From contig JABABQ010000048.1 of NCBI GenBank assembly GCA_014238155.1, positions 1 to 41,990 of the forward strand: a DNA stretch of 41,990 nucleotides, given 5' to 3'. Below the pieces are notes generated by a model. It saw only the letters and a list, made by a program, of their open reading frames with translations, had not been told where the DNA came from and searched no databases. The stretch comes from Rhizobiaceae bacterium (lineage in GTDB: Bacteria; Pseudomonadota; Alphaproteobacteria; Rhizobiales; Rhizobiaceae). Every line of letters starts with the position of its first letter. The stretch's first letter is position 1. Positions 1-8,462 of this stretch are shown piece by piece. A program made the translations under genes and the position numbers.

Positions 1-1
1 A

Positions 2-73
2 GATGAATTCCACCTCGCAGCAACCGCACAAAACCTCCGCAAACTCGCAAAACTAATCCCGCAGCCGGCGTAA
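2..73 (+). mobile_element. C-terminal end of a DDE transposase (partial, cut by window start)
   Basis: Reading frame 2 gives 23 residues followed by TAA. The sequence contains HLAATAQNLRKLAKLIP, which resembles the usual C-terminal stretch of IS5/IS1182-type DDE transposases (LAA.AQNLRKLAKL). Only the tail is inside the window, so the family cannot be fixed. The insertion element probably ends within the next 100 bases. A transposase at the very first base suggests that the window begins at a repeat-induced contig break. Confidence 0.6.
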
Positions 74-451
74 AAACCGAACGGGAAGCCGCGCAGCCAA
101 ACTACAGCACCAGATAAATCAAAGCCTTTTTCATCAAAATCGGCTCCGAGCAGACATTCGCCCAGTTCCAGATCATTGATGGCCGAACGGCAGCAGTGCG
201 GACATTTTATCGTTTTCAATTTTGACAATTGTCCAGCGAGCGACACGCTCTCGGCGTCGCGAAGTGCCAGTAGCGGCCACCCGCGAGATTTGGCTGACCG
301 CAGTTCATAACACAAACGGGCACCTTCAGAAACATTTTACTGGTGTGCTGGAAAAGTCATGGCAATCAGTAACTTCCGGGAGAGAATTCTAACAGAAGAC
401 CTCTCCCGGATGTCCTGACGGCATTGCATGCCATTCGCTGCAAAATTTGAT
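74..451. other. Non-coding stretch after transposase, with one hairpin
   Basis: No convincing gene is seen here. A minus-strand frame stays open from about 337 to the window edge and contains a CPHC motif, but it overlaps the transposase tail and has no clear start, so I do not call it. The only clear structure is the hairpin at 376-409. Confidence 0.4.
376..409 (-). terminator. Hairpin downstream of the DUF4242 gene
   Basis: CCGGGAGAG (376-384) pairs perfectly with CTCTCCCGG (401-409) around a 16-base loop that contains the palindrome AGAATTCT. It lies 43 bases beyond the stop of the minus-strand DUF4242 gene. No U-run follows on either strand, so it is either a weak or factor-assisted terminator or a 3-prime stabilising stem. 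Confidence 0.4.
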
Positions 452-730
452 TCAACGAGCCGTTGTTGGATCGATAACCCCCTGAACTTCCGTAACTATG
501 TTTGCTGGGAAGCCACTGATCTTGGAATGGCGTTGAATGGCATCTTCGTCTTCTGCGAGATAGACACAAAAAGTTTTATCACCTGCAACGTAGGAATGTT
601 CCCACTGAACCCTGGGAGCGAGTTGGGCAAGTGCATCGTTCGACGTTTTTGATGCTCCAGAAAGTTCCTTATCATTCATGGCGCCCACACCAACAATGTC
701 CCGTTCGATTATATAGCGTTTCAGTGTCAT
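452..730 (-). CDS. DUF4242 family protein
   Basis: A 92-residue protein that begins MTLKRYIIERDIVGVGAM and contains WEHSYVAGDKTFCVYLAEDE and a C-terminal ISGFPANIVTEVQGVIDPTTA. This is the pattern of the small DUF4242 (SCO4226-like, nickel-binding) family, which forms ferredoxin-like alpha/beta barrels. No enzymatic role is established for it. The start is supported by AGGAGA seven bases upstream of the ATG. It is transcribed divergently from the LysR gene at 833 across a 102-bp gap, so that regulator is the likely controller. No membrane segment or signal peptide is visible. Confidence 0.8.
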   Translation of the reverse strand: MTLKRYIIERDIVGVGAMNDKELSGASKTSNDALAQLAPRVQWEHSYVAGDKTFCVYLAEDEDAIQRHSKISGFPANIVTEVQGVIDPTTAR

Positions 731-760
731 TTGATTTCTCCTTGTGATCTACACCAAGAT

Positions 761-813
761 TTATCCCATGGTGCAAAACGCTCGTCACGTCAGATTTTCC
801 CACGGGGTGTAAA
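761..813. promoter_or_regulatory. Direct repeats in the DUF4242/LysR divergent promoter
   Basis: Two related blocks, TTATCCCATGGTGCAAA (761-777) and TTTTCCCACGGGGTGTAAA (795-813), lie in the 102-bp gap between divergent genes. Repeated sites in this position are typical operator layouts for a LysR-type autoregulator. The assignment is inferred from position and repetition only. Confidence 0.35.
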
Positions 814-832
814 GCTCTGCTATAGTGCTCCT

Positions 833-1765
833 ATGAAACTCTCTCACCTCAACGGCTTGCGAGCCTTCGAAGCGACTCTCAGGAACGGAACATTTACGGC
901 AGCGGCAGATGAACTCGGAGTTACTGTTGCAGCGGTCGGCCAGCAGATAAGAGGTTTGGAAAATTACCTTGAGATCACGCTGTTTGATCGGCTTCCAACC
1001 GGTGCCAAACCGACCAAAGATGCGCTTGCAGTTGCTTCACGTCTTACAGTCGCGTTTACGCAGATAGAAGACGTTTTCATCGAACTCGGAGCCGGTCGTG
1101 ACTCCGGGCGCCTCAAAATCACAATGTCGCGATTTATGTTGGAGGGGTGGATGACGCAGAGAATGCCGGACTTTTACAAGCGCAACCCCGGAATTGAGAT
1201 CAGCTATCACATTGCAGAGGAATTCGTCGATCTTCTAAGCAGCGACGTCGACATGGCCATCCGGTTTTCCCCTGAACCAACTTCCGAATATGCTTTCGAC
1301 GATCTGCATCATAGTTGCTTTATGCCTTTGTGCACGCCTGCCTTTGCCTCAGAACACAGGCTCTCCTCCGATATAGATGACCTGACCGGTGTGGCTCTTT
1401 ATCAGTTCCATGACGTGACAAACGATCCGGCCTGGATCGGCTGGCCCGAGCTGTTGGAGCGGCATGCGATCCGTAAATCAGATTCCGGTCCGATTCAGCA
1501 GATTTCTGGCTATAGGGTCGCGTTGTCAGGCGAAGGACTGGTTCTATGTTCGTTGACTGAAAGTTTCAACGATTTGAAAGAGGGGCGTCTCGTTGCTCCG
1601 CTTGGACCGTCATTTGTCACGCAATACACTTATGGTCACCGTCTGGTTTGGGCTACAGGTCGGACTCTTACCAACCCGATGCAGAGGTTTCGAAGTTGGG
1701 TATTGCAGGAGCAAGATAAATTCATCGTTCAGGCATCGGAATTGCTGGGCGTGCAACTGAAGTAG
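833..1765 (+). CDS. LysR-family transcriptional regulator (GcvA-like)
   Basis: A 310-residue protein starting MKLSHLNGLRAFEATLRNGT. The winged helix-turn-helix (about residues 5-62, with FTAAADELGVTVAAVGQQIRGLE) is followed by the periplasmic-binding-like effector domain. The N-terminal wording (LNGLRAFEA, QIRGLE) resembles the GcvA/AmpR branch. The reading frame is open further upstream, but the ATG at 833 gives the normal family length and leaves a promoter gap to the divergent DUF4242 gene, so I chose it. The effector is unknown; the best guess from context is that it controls the DUF4242 gene and itself. Confidence 0.85.
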   Translation: MKLSHLNGLRAFEATLRNGTFTAAADELGVTVAAVGQQIRGLENYLEITLFDRLPTGAKPTKDALAVASRLTVAFTQIEDVFIELGAGRDSGRLKITMSRFMLEGWMTQRMPDFYKRNPGIEISYHIAEEFVDLLSSDVDMAIRFSPEPTSEYAFDDLHHSCFMPLCTPAFASEHRLSSDIDDLTGVALYQFHDVTNDPAWIGWPELLERHAIRKSDSGPIQQISGYRVALSGEGLVLCSLTESFNDLKEGRLVAPLGPSFVTQYTYGHRLVWATGRTLTNPMQRFRSWVLQEQDKFIVQASELLGVQLK

Positions 1766-1826
1766 AAACTGCATTTGATAAAATTGTTAACTAGCGTTCC
1801 CAAAAATAACGATCCAATTGATTCAG

Positions 1827-1877
1827 GGGGTCAGTTTTGGACGCCGATTACCCCAATAAGGGGTCAATTTTGCATGC
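1827..1877. mobile_element. IS21-like terminal repeats (remnant)
   Basis: GGGGTCAGTTTTG (1827-1839) and GGGGTCAATTTTG (1860-1872) are repeated 33 bases apart, followed by GACGCCGATTA and CATGC. Tandem GGGTCA-type repeats of this form are found at the ends of rhizobial IS21-family elements. No istA or istB gene follows, so this is at most an orphan end. Confidence 0.45.
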
Positions 1878-1884
1878 TGAGTCA

Positions 1885-2022
1885 CACGGTGCCCTGCTTG
1901 AAACCTTTGTATTCTCGGAAGTCCTAAAACTCATGACGGCATCGGAGATGAGGTTGAATCCTCATCACTTCCGTGATCAGCAAATGCGCGAAGTGGATAT
2001 CGTTCTCGAGCGTGACGACGGT
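1885..2022 (+). pseudogene. Fragment of a DUF4143 AAA-type ATPase
   Basis: In the frame starting at 1885 the translation HGALLETFVFSEVLKL is followed by NPHHFRDQQMREVDIVLE. This matches the C-terminal DUF4143 nuclease-like domain of AAA ATPases, with the conserved G.LLETFV.SEL and the YH(F/Y)RD...EVDIVLE block. The N-terminal ATPase domain and the last part are missing. It is bounded on the left by IS21-like repeats and on the right by an IS3-type transposase fragment at about 2020. No start codon or RBS is present, so it is a gene remnant. Confidence 0.6.
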
Positions 2023-2567
2023 ATCTCAAGGTCATCGGTTGGGGGTGGTTCTATCTATCGACCATCCTTGACGATTACAGCCGCTACATCATTGCCTGGA
2101 AGCTTTGTACAACGATGAAGGCTGAGGATATCACCGACACGCTGGAGTTAGCATTGAAGGCTTCCGGCTGCGATCAGGCAACCGTCATCCACAAACCTCG
2201 CCTGTTGAGCGACAACGGCTCGTCTTACGTTGCTGCAGACCTGGCTGACTACATCGAGGCCAAGGGCATGGAGCACGTTCGTGGAGCGCCGTATCATCCA
2301 CAGACACAGGGGAAGATCGAACGCTGGCATCAAACCATGAAGAAACGCGTTCTGCTGGAAAACTACTTTCTGCCCGGAGATCTTGAGCGGCAGATTGGCG
2401 CCTTCGTGGAATACTACAACAATTGCCGATATCACGAGAGCTTAGGAAACCTAACGCCAGCTGATGTCTATTACGGTCGAGGTGCGAAGATCCTGAAAAT
2501 GAGAGAGGAGGTCAAAAAACAAACAATCCAAAAACGCCGGTTGCAGCATCAATCCGCTGTCGCCTAA
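2016..2567 (+). pseudogene. IS3-family transposase (integrase core), N-terminally truncated
   Basis: The frame opens after a stop at 2013-2015 and reads RRYLKVIGWGWFYLSTILDD and onward to the stop at 2567. It contains LLSDNGSSYV (second catalytic Asp) and HPQTQGKIERWHQTMKKR (catalytic Glu), then YHESLGNLTPADVYYGR, which is the typical end of an IS3-group OrfB. The part upstream of YLKVIGWGW, including the first catalytic Asp and the helix-turn-helix, is missing, so it cannot transpose by itself. An ATG at 2115 starts the last 150 residues, but this is inside the domain and not a real start. The left junction is fused directly to the DUF4143 fragment. Confidence 0.8.
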
Positions 2568-2624
2568 ACTGAAACAGAAAACGAACCAGAACCTCTTTTA
2601 CAAAAACCAATCTGATCTCTGTAA

Positions 2625-2888
2625 AACTCTGAAGACGGTCACATTGCCTGGGACGATGCCCCCTCCTATCTGCCCGTCGCCATGTGGTCGGTGGGTGATG
2701 GCAGTGATCAGTCCAACATGGCCGTCAACGCCAGCAATGAATATCTCGGCAACATTGTCTCGAAAACAGATGTCAGCAGATATACAAATGGCGATGCTAT
2801 CGGAGCCTGTTTCTCGGTCACCGGGACTCGCACTACTGCGGGTCCACGCGTCGTCTCGGCCGTGGTGGGCACCAAGAACCTTGATTAA
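2625..2888 (+). pseudogene. Orphan C-terminal protein fragment, unknown family
   Basis: An open frame of 87 residues begins right after a stop at 2622-2624. It includes HIAWDDAPSYLPVAMWSVGD, VNASNEYLGNIVSKTDVSRY and FSVTGTRTTAGPRVVSAVVG. It has the look of a structured Gly/Ser/Val-rich beta protein, but I do not recognise the family. The protein-like stretch begins upstream of any good start codon and shortly after the IS3-type transposase ends, so the gene was probably cut by that insertion. An ATG at 2682 could give a 68-residue product, but no clear RBS precedes it. The remainder up to 3021 holds nothing I can support. Confidence 0.35.
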
Positions 2889-3021
2889 TGCTACGACGCC
2901 CCGATGACATGGGTCCTGACTCTAGCCACTCATGACGGGCAGACCACTGTCCGCTTGTTCTTCCGGGCAACATTTGGCAAGCCGACCCGCATTGTTGAGG
3001 GCTCCAAACAGGTGGACACCG

Positions 3022-4296
3022 CTAGACAATTCCGCCACCGGCTCCGGATACCGCCGGTCGTTCGGATGCGACCTTGTGGCGATAGGCCGCTGCGCGATAT
3101 GTGGCGATCGGATCAATCGCCCCGCCTTTTTCAAGACGCGCCATGGCAAGGATCGGTTCAACATCGGTGCGGAACGCCGCCTTCAAAGTGTTCGTGGCAA
3201 TCAGCGCGTCGTTGCCGTCTTGTGCTTCTGACAGGGCGTTGCGGTCGACCAACACGGCTTGCGCATAAGCTCTGAGAACTTCAGTGGCGCTCATTATCAG
3301 ACTTTCAATCGGGTCGGTAATATTGTGGCTTTGATCGAGCATGTGCATTGGATCAAATCCACTGACTGCCTCACTTTCCACCAACTCGTTAAAAACCAGA
3401 AACAATCGGTAGGGGTCAATTGATCCGGAATCGAGATCATCGTCGCCGTATTTACTGTCGTTAAAGTGAAACCCACCGAGCTTTCCAAATTGTATCAGTC
3501 TGGCCACAATCATTTCGATATTAACATTTGGGGCATGGTGTCCAAGATCAACCAGACAATAGGCTTGCTCCCCGAGCTCGGTGGCAATCAGATAATTGCT
3601 CCCCCAATCCTGGACCACTGTGGAATAGAATGCCGGTTCATACATTTTATGTTCGGTGAAAAGACGCCAATCGGCGGGCAGTCCTGCATATATCTCCTTG
3701 GCGCTATCAAGATAGCGCTCAAATTGTCTTGTGAAATTGGTTTGGCCGGGGAAATTCGAACCGTCTCCCACCCAGATTGTGAGCGCTTTTGAGCCAATTT
3801 CCTGCCCCAGGGCGATGCAGGTCAAATTGTGCTCAATTGCCTGTTGGCGGGTCGCGGCATCGGTATGCGAGAGTGATCCGAATTTATAGCTGAGTTTCTG
3901 ATCTTGTTGATCTTGAAATGTATTGGAGTTCATGGCGTCGAAACTCAACCCCACTTCTTCGGCCTTGCTCAGAAGGTCTGTCGCTGGTGCATTGTCCCAG
4001 GGAATGTGAAGCGATACTGATGGTGTGGCGCGGGTGAGTTGGTGAATGACGCCACAGTCATCCATCTTGTCAAATATGTCTCGTGGTTCACCTTCACCAG
4101 GGAATCGGGCGAACCTGGTGCCACCCGTGCCGACACCCCAGCTTGGAATAGCAACGCCGAAATCTGCAACTTTGGCTTTGACGGATTCGATGTCGATTCC
4201 GCGGCGCGACAACTGATCGCCCAAGGCATCGTAGTCGGCTTTCAGATTTGCCATCGCGGACTTGTTGGAAAGGGAAATAACATCTGAGTTGATCAT
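3022..4296 (-). CDS. rhaI: L-rhamnose isomerase (RhaI, Pseudomonas stutzeri/Rhizobium type)
   Basis: A 424-residue TIM-barrel isomerase that converts L-rhamnose to L-rhamnulose in the cytoplasm. The metal/catalytic set of this family is visible: His97 (SLHIPWD), Glu215 (LFTEHKMYEP), Asp250 (CLVDLGHHAPN), His277 (GGFHFNDSKYG) and Asp285 (GDDDLDSG). Spacing agrees with the Pseudomonas stutzeri enzyme. The start has AAGGAT upstream. It lies 20 bases downstream of rhaD on the same strand, giving a rhaDI operon as in Rhizobium leguminosarum, with transcription from the promoter region at 6453-6618. Confidence 0.95.
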   Translation of the reverse strand: MINSDVISLSNKSAMANLKADYDALGDQLSRRGIDIESVKAKVADFGVAIPSWGVGTGGTRFARFPGEGEPRDIFDKMDDCGVIHQLTRATPSVSLHIPWDNAPATDLLSKAEEVGLSFDAMNSNTFQDQQDQKLSYKFGSLSHTDAATRQQAIEHNLTCIALGQEIGSKALTIWVGDGSNFPGQTNFTRQFERYLDSAKEIYAGLPADWRLFTEHKMYEPAFYSTVVQDWGSNYLIATELGEQAYCLVDLGHHAPNVNIEMIVARLIQFGKLGGFHFNDSKYGDDDLDSGSIDPYRLFLVFNELVESEAVSGFDPMHMLDQSHNITDPIESLIMSATEVLRAYAQAVLVDRNALSEAQDGNDALIATNTLKAAFRTDVEPILAMARLEKGGAIDPIATYRAAAYRHKVASERPAVSGAGGGIV

Positions 4297-4316
4297 GATT
4301 GTATCCTTGGCCTGAC

Positions 4317-6431
4317 CTAACGGGTAAACGCTTGCACGTTTCCAGCATCAACATTGATAATGTTTCCGGTTGATTTGGATGACAACTCAGACGCGAAAAA
4401 GTAAGCCGCCTCTGCGACGTCTTCCGGCAATACGGACCGTTTAAGCAAAGAGCGCTGGCGATAATGCTCTTCCAGTCCTGCCTTGTCCTTGCCATAGGTT
4501 GCCGCACGTTGGCTCAACCAGTCGCCCGACCAGATCTTTGATCCCCTGAGCACCGCGTCCGGATTAACGACATTTACGCGAATTCCATTGTCTGCCCCTT
4601 CCAGTGCCAGGCAACGTGCAAGATGAATTTCAGCGGCTTTTGCTGTGCAATAAGCCGATGCGTTGGGAGATGCGGCCAGCGCATTTTTTGAAGCAATAAA
4701 AACGATGGACCCACCCAGATCCTGGACTTTCAATATCTTGAAGGCCTCGCGGCTTACAAGGAAATAGCCAGTGGATAGGATCGCCATGTTGTTATTCCAC
4801 ATCTCCAGTGTCGTTTCTTCGACGGGTGAGGAACTGGCAATTCCAGCATTGGAAACCAATGTGTCAATGCCCCCAAATTCCACCGCCGCATAAGCAAGCG
4901 CGGCAATTACGGCGGATTCGTCGGTGACATCCATTATCACGGTGCGCACGACGTCTGGCGAGAATCGTGAAGCCAGATTGGCAGAAATTCTAGTCAGCGC
5001 CTCGTCGTCGATGTCCGCCAAAACCACACACGCCCCTTCGGCCAGATAACGCATCGCGGTTGCCGAACCAATTCCTCCAGCACCTCCGGTTACCACAGCA
5101 ACACGGCCAGCCATGGATTTGGGTTTGGGCTGTCGTTGTAACTTCGCTTCCTCAAGCAACCAATATTCGATATCAAACGCTTCCTGTTCCGGCAGGCCAC
5201 AATACTCGCTGACGGCGCTGGCACCTCGCATGACATTAATGGCGTTGACGTAAAACTCTGCGGATATCCGTGCGGTCGCCTTGTCCTTTGCAAAGGTGAT
5301 CATCCCAACTCCGGCAATCAGATAAACGACAGCATTTGGATCGCGTTGCGCCGGGGAGTCTTCTTTTTTGCATCGATTGTAATAGGCCGCATATTCTTCT
5401 CGATAGGCTGCAACCGCCGGCTTCAATCCCGCAAGTGTTGCATCGATGTCAGGATCGGCAGGGGAGAAGTCGACCACCAGAGGGCGGATTTTTGTGCGCA
5501 AAAAATGATCGGGGCAGGATGTACCCAAACGCGCCAGTTTTTCCATCTGTTGCGCATTCACGAATTCCAGAACCTGGTCGCTGTCGTCGAAATGCCCGAT
5601 CATGAAATTTTCATCAGATATCATACCGCGAATAGCAGGCATTAATCTTGCGGCCACATCACGCCGTTCGCCGACAGGCATTGACGCGTGTTTTGCACCG
5701 CCAAATGCGGGATTGTCGCCGGTTTGCACCGCGAACCAGTCAATTGCCTTTTGAATCGTGCTGATCGTCAAATCGTAGCACGCCTGAGCATCATCATCCC
5801 ACGTGAACAAGCCGTGACTTTCGAGTACGACTCCTTTGGCCTGTGGATTATCCAGGCAGAATTTTTCCAACCACAGACCCAACTCATAACCGGGTTTTTT
5901 CCACGGTAGCCAGCCAATCTCTGAACCGAATATCTGCTCGGTCAATTCTCGTGAGTTCCTGGAAGCCGCGATTGCGATAATCGCGTCAGGGTGCATATGG
6001 TCGACGTGTTTTTTGGGGACGTAGGCATGCAACGGAGTGTCGATGGAAGCGGCACGCGAGTTCAAATTGAATGTGCAATGGGGAAGGTAGGCGACCATTT
6101 CATCTTCAAACTCGACGCCGCGATACAAACTCTTCAAGTCGTTCAACTTGTCCATATAGAGGGTCGCAAATCCATCCATTTTGATGGTTCCCACATCCCC
6201 GCCTGAACCCTTAACCCACAGAACTTCGACGTTTTTTCCAGTCAACGGATCCTTTTCCATTACCTTGGCCGACGTATTACCGCCGCCATAATTGGTTACT
6301 CGCTTGTCGGAGCCAAGCAGGTTTGATCGATAGAGAAGCAATTCTGACTGGTTCATTTTCTTGGACGTGCTGACGTCCCATACATTCGGCAATGCAGTTC
6401 CGTGGTCAGCTTTTTGAGAACTTCTCGACAT
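4317..6431 (-). CDS. rhaD: Bifunctional rhamnulose-1-phosphate aldolase / L-lactaldehyde dehydrogenase (RhaD)
   Basis: A 704-residue fusion. Residues about 1-430 are a class II aldolase with zinc ligands in VDHMHPDA (His145, His147) and ESHGLFTW (His206). Residues about 440-704 are a short-chain dehydrogenase with TGGAGGIG (448-455), SNAG (527-530) and YCTAK (Tyr594, Lys598). The aldolase splits rhamnulose-1-phosphate into DHAP and L-lactaldehyde, and the SDR half is thought to oxidise the lactaldehyde to L-lactate. A TTG start seven codons upstream is possible, but the ATG at 6431 is preceded by GGGAGAGAAG, so I chose it. It is first in the rhaDI operon and divergent from rhaR. Confidence 0.93.
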   Translation of the reverse strand: MSRSSQKADHGTALPNVWDVSTSKKMNQSELLLYRSNLLGSDKRVTNYGGGNTSAKVMEKDPLTGKNVEVLWVKGSGGDVGTIKMDGFATLYMDKLNDLKSLYRGVEFEDEMVAYLPHCTFNLNSRAASIDTPLHAYVPKKHVDHMHPDAIIAIAASRNSRELTEQIFGSEIGWLPWKKPGYELGLWLEKFCLDNPQAKGVVLESHGLFTWDDDAQACYDLTISTIQKAIDWFAVQTGDNPAFGGAKHASMPVGERRDVAARLMPAIRGMISDENFMIGHFDDSDQVLEFVNAQQMEKLARLGTSCPDHFLRTKIRPLVVDFSPADPDIDATLAGLKPAVAAYREEYAAYYNRCKKEDSPAQRDPNAVVYLIAGVGMITFAKDKATARISAEFYVNAINVMRGASAVSEYCGLPEQEAFDIEYWLLEEAKLQRQPKPKSMAGRVAVVTGGAGGIGSATAMRYLAEGACVVLADIDDEALTRISANLASRFSPDVVRTVIMDVTDESAVIAALAYAAVEFGGIDTLVSNAGIASSSPVEETTLEMWNNNMAILSTGYFLVSREAFKILKVQDLGGSIVFIASKNALAASPNASAYCTAKAAEIHLARCLALEGADNGIRVNVVNPDAVLRGSKIWSGDWLSQRAATYGKDKAGLEEHYRQRSLLKRSVLPEDVAEAAYFFASELSSKSTGNIINVDAGNVQAFTR

Positions 6432-6506
6432 TCTTCTCTCCCATTGCCGCAATCAGTAGATGCGACCGCAGTTATTGCCTCAGTCAACACCTGATCGACA
6501 GCTCAT

Positions 6507-6577
6507 GTCAATCATAAGCAGTCATAAATAGTCAAAAATTTTGTAATTTTGAAATAATTTGATTGAACTTGATTGAC
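6507..6577. promoter_or_regulatory. Probable RhaR operator region with inverted repeats
   Basis: The AT-rich gap between rhaD and rhaR carries GTCAATCA (6507-6514) and its perfect inverse TGATTGAC (6570-6577), with further related half-sites GTCAT (6521), GTCAAAA (6531) and TTTGATTGAAC (6558-6568). DeoR-type regulators commonly bind repeated short sites like these. The position between the two divergent rha operons suggests joint control by RhaR. The role is inferred. Confidence 0.5.
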
Positions 6578-6618
6578 TTTTATCAGATTCGATGGAACCC
6601 TTACTTCGGGAGGATGTC

Positions 6619-7422
6619 ATGCACGAGAATGAACGCCACAGGATTATTCTATCTGCAATTCAGGAAAAGCCGGTCGCAACCGTGCCTGAGCTGGTGGAAA
6701 TGACTGACTCCTCTGAGGCAACCATTCGTCGCGACATTGCGAATCTGCATATGCAAAAGAAATTGTGCCGCGTCAGGGGCGGTGCTGAATCCATCAACCC
6801 GCCTCAATTTGTCGGCCTGGCTGGCCGAACATTCTCGGTTAATGAGACTTTGAACGCATCCAAGAAACGAGCCATCGCCCAAGCGGCGATACAATTGTGT
6901 AATGATGGGGACGCCATAATTATCAATGGTGGGACGACGACGTTTCAAATGGTGCATCCACTGGCGGCAAAACGGATGCAGATATTCACCAACTCATTCC
7001 CCATTGCCGAACATCTGTTGAAGCATTCGAAAAACACAATCATGTTGTCGGGCGGGGTGATTTACCGCGAACAAAATATCATTCTCAGCCCGTTCGAAAA
7101 CGATGTGACACGAAATTTTTATGCCAAACGCATGTTCATGGGGGCCCAGGGACTTTGTCCGCTTGGTTTGATGGAAGCAGATCCTTTGCTCATTCAAGCC
7201 GAACACAAGCTGATAAGTCAGGCGGAAGAACTCGTCGTTCTGGCCGATTCATCAAAGTTTACTCAACGATCCAGCCTCATCTTATGTGCGCTTGAACGGA
7301 TCACAACAGTTATCACAGACAATCAAATTCGAGACGAAGATCGCGCCATGTTGGAGACGGCAGGTGTCGGGCTTATCGTTGCGGATAATACTGCGCAATC
7401 GCAGCAACCCTCGGTGGCGTAA
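6619..7422 (+). CDS. rhaR: DeoR-family regulator of the rhamnose locus (RhaR)
   Basis: A 267-residue protein with an N-terminal DeoR helix-turn-helix (about residues 18-45: VPELVEMTDSSEATIRRDIA) and a C-terminal sugar-phosphate sensing domain with DGDAIIINGGTTT, GAQGL and LADSSKF. The frame is open from an ATG at 6592, but the ATG at 6619 follows GGGAGG at ideal spacing, so it is the better start. As in Rhizobium leguminosarum rhaRSTPQUK, it is the first gene of the transport operon and is most likely a repressor of both rha operons. It ends 34 bases before rhaS. Confidence 0.9.
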   Translation: MHENERHRIILSAIQEKPVATVPELVEMTDSSEATIRRDIANLHMQKKLCRVRGGAESINPPQFVGLAGRTFSVNETLNASKKRAIAQAAIQLCNDGDAIIINGGTTTFQMVHPLAAKRMQIFTNSFPIAEHLLKHSKNTIMLSGGVIYREQNIILSPFENDVTRNFYAKRMFMGAQGLCPLGLMEADPLLIQAEHKLISQAEELVVLADSSKFTQRSSLILCALERITTVITDNQIRDEDRAMLETAGVGLIVADNTAQSQQPSVA

Positions 7423-7456
7423 GCCTCGACCCAAACCCTCGATGGGAGGAAAACAA

Positions 7457-8446
7457 ATGAACCTGTTTAAGAAACTCGCCGTGTCTACGGCAATAGCAGC
7501 AGCCCTGATCACTACGCCGGCAATGTCGGCAGAGCGTATTGCGCTGGTGGTGAAATCGCTTGGTAACGGATTTTTTGATGCCGCAGCAAAAGGTGCTGAA
7601 AAAGCGGCCGCTGAAATTGGCGATGTTGAAGTGATCTATACCGGCCCAACCGCCGCCACAGCGGAAGGTCAGATCGAAATCGTCAATTCGTTGATCGCCC
7701 AGAATGTCGATGCCATTGCGATTTCTGCCAATGACCCGGACGCTCTGGTCCCATCGCTCAAAAAGGCGATGGACCGAGGTATTAAGGTGATCTCATGGGA
7801 TTCGGGGGTGGCCGCAGGTGGGCGCATGATGCATCTCAATCCTTCAGACACCGATTTGATCGGCGAAACCATCATCAAACTGGCAGCAGACTTTTTGCCC
7901 GATGGCGGTGACGTTGCCATTCTTTCAGCTTCATCAACGGCAACCAACCAAAACGCCTGGATTGATGCCGCAAAGAAAATCCTCCCCACCAAATTCCCTA
8001 AGATCAACCTCGTGGCTGTGGTCTACGGTGATGATGATTCCGTCAAAAGCACCAACGAAGCAAAAGGGCTGATCGCTACATATCCGAACCTGAAGGCGAT
8101 TATCGCTCCGACCACAGTGGGTGTTGTTGCAGCGGCCCAGGTTGTCACCGACATGAAATTGATCGGCAAGGTCAATGTTTCCGGTTTGGCGCTTCCTTCC
8201 GAATTCAAGAAGTTCATCGACAACGGCTCCTCCAAAGCAGTTGCGCTTTGGAACCCAATCGATCTTGGATATTCAGCGGTGCAAATTTCGCATCAGTTGA
8301 TTGGTGGTACCAAGGCTGCCCCTGGAGCAAGTTTCGCGCTTGGTCATGTGGGTAAGATCACTCTCGATGACAGCAATTCGGCTGCCATGGCGGCCCCTTT
8401 TCAGTTTGACGCATCAAACATCGAAGAATTCTCAAAAATTTACTGA
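7457..8446 (+). CDS. rhaS: Rhamnose ABC transporter substrate-binding protein (RhaS)
   Basis: A 329-residue periplasmic binding protein of the ribose/LacI-like sugar-binding fold. It has a clear signal peptide (positive MNLFKK, hydrophobic core, cleavage after about PAMSA, residue 23). The mature start ERIALVVKSLGNGFFDAAAK and the motif NDPDALVPSLKKA are typical of this group. The start at 7457 is preceded by GGGAGGAAAA; the open frame extends upstream, but only this start gives the signal peptide. It captures L-rhamnose for the RhaTPQ permease encoded just downstream. A strong hairpin follows the gene. Confidence 0.93.
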   Translation: MNLFKKLAVSTAIAAALITTPAMSAERIALVVKSLGNGFFDAAAKGAEKAAAEIGDVEVIYTGPTAATAEGQIEIVNSLIAQNVDAIAISANDPDALVPSLKKAMDRGIKVISWDSGVAAGGRMMHLNPSDTDLIGETIIKLAADFLPDGGDVAILSASSTATNQNAWIDAAKKILPTKFPKINLVAVVYGDDDSVKSTNEAKGLIATYPNLKAIIAPTTVGVVAAAQVVTDMKLIGKVNVSGLALPSEFKKFIDNGSSKAVALWNPIDLGYSAVQISHQLIGGTKAAPGASFALGHVGKITLDDSNSAAMAAPFQFDASNIEEFSKIY

Positions 8447-8462
8447 GCCATTCGATCAATAC

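Noticed and set aside
1-337. Minus-strand open frame of about 112 codons with a CPHC motif
   Set aside because: It overlaps the transposase tail, has no good start codon or RBS and lacks a second zinc-ligand pair. Chance openness is likely.
1837-2118. A 93-residue ORF starting at 1837
   Set aside because: Its TTG start has no RBS and the ORF runs from a DUF4143 fragment into an out-of-frame part of the transposase, so it is not a real gene.
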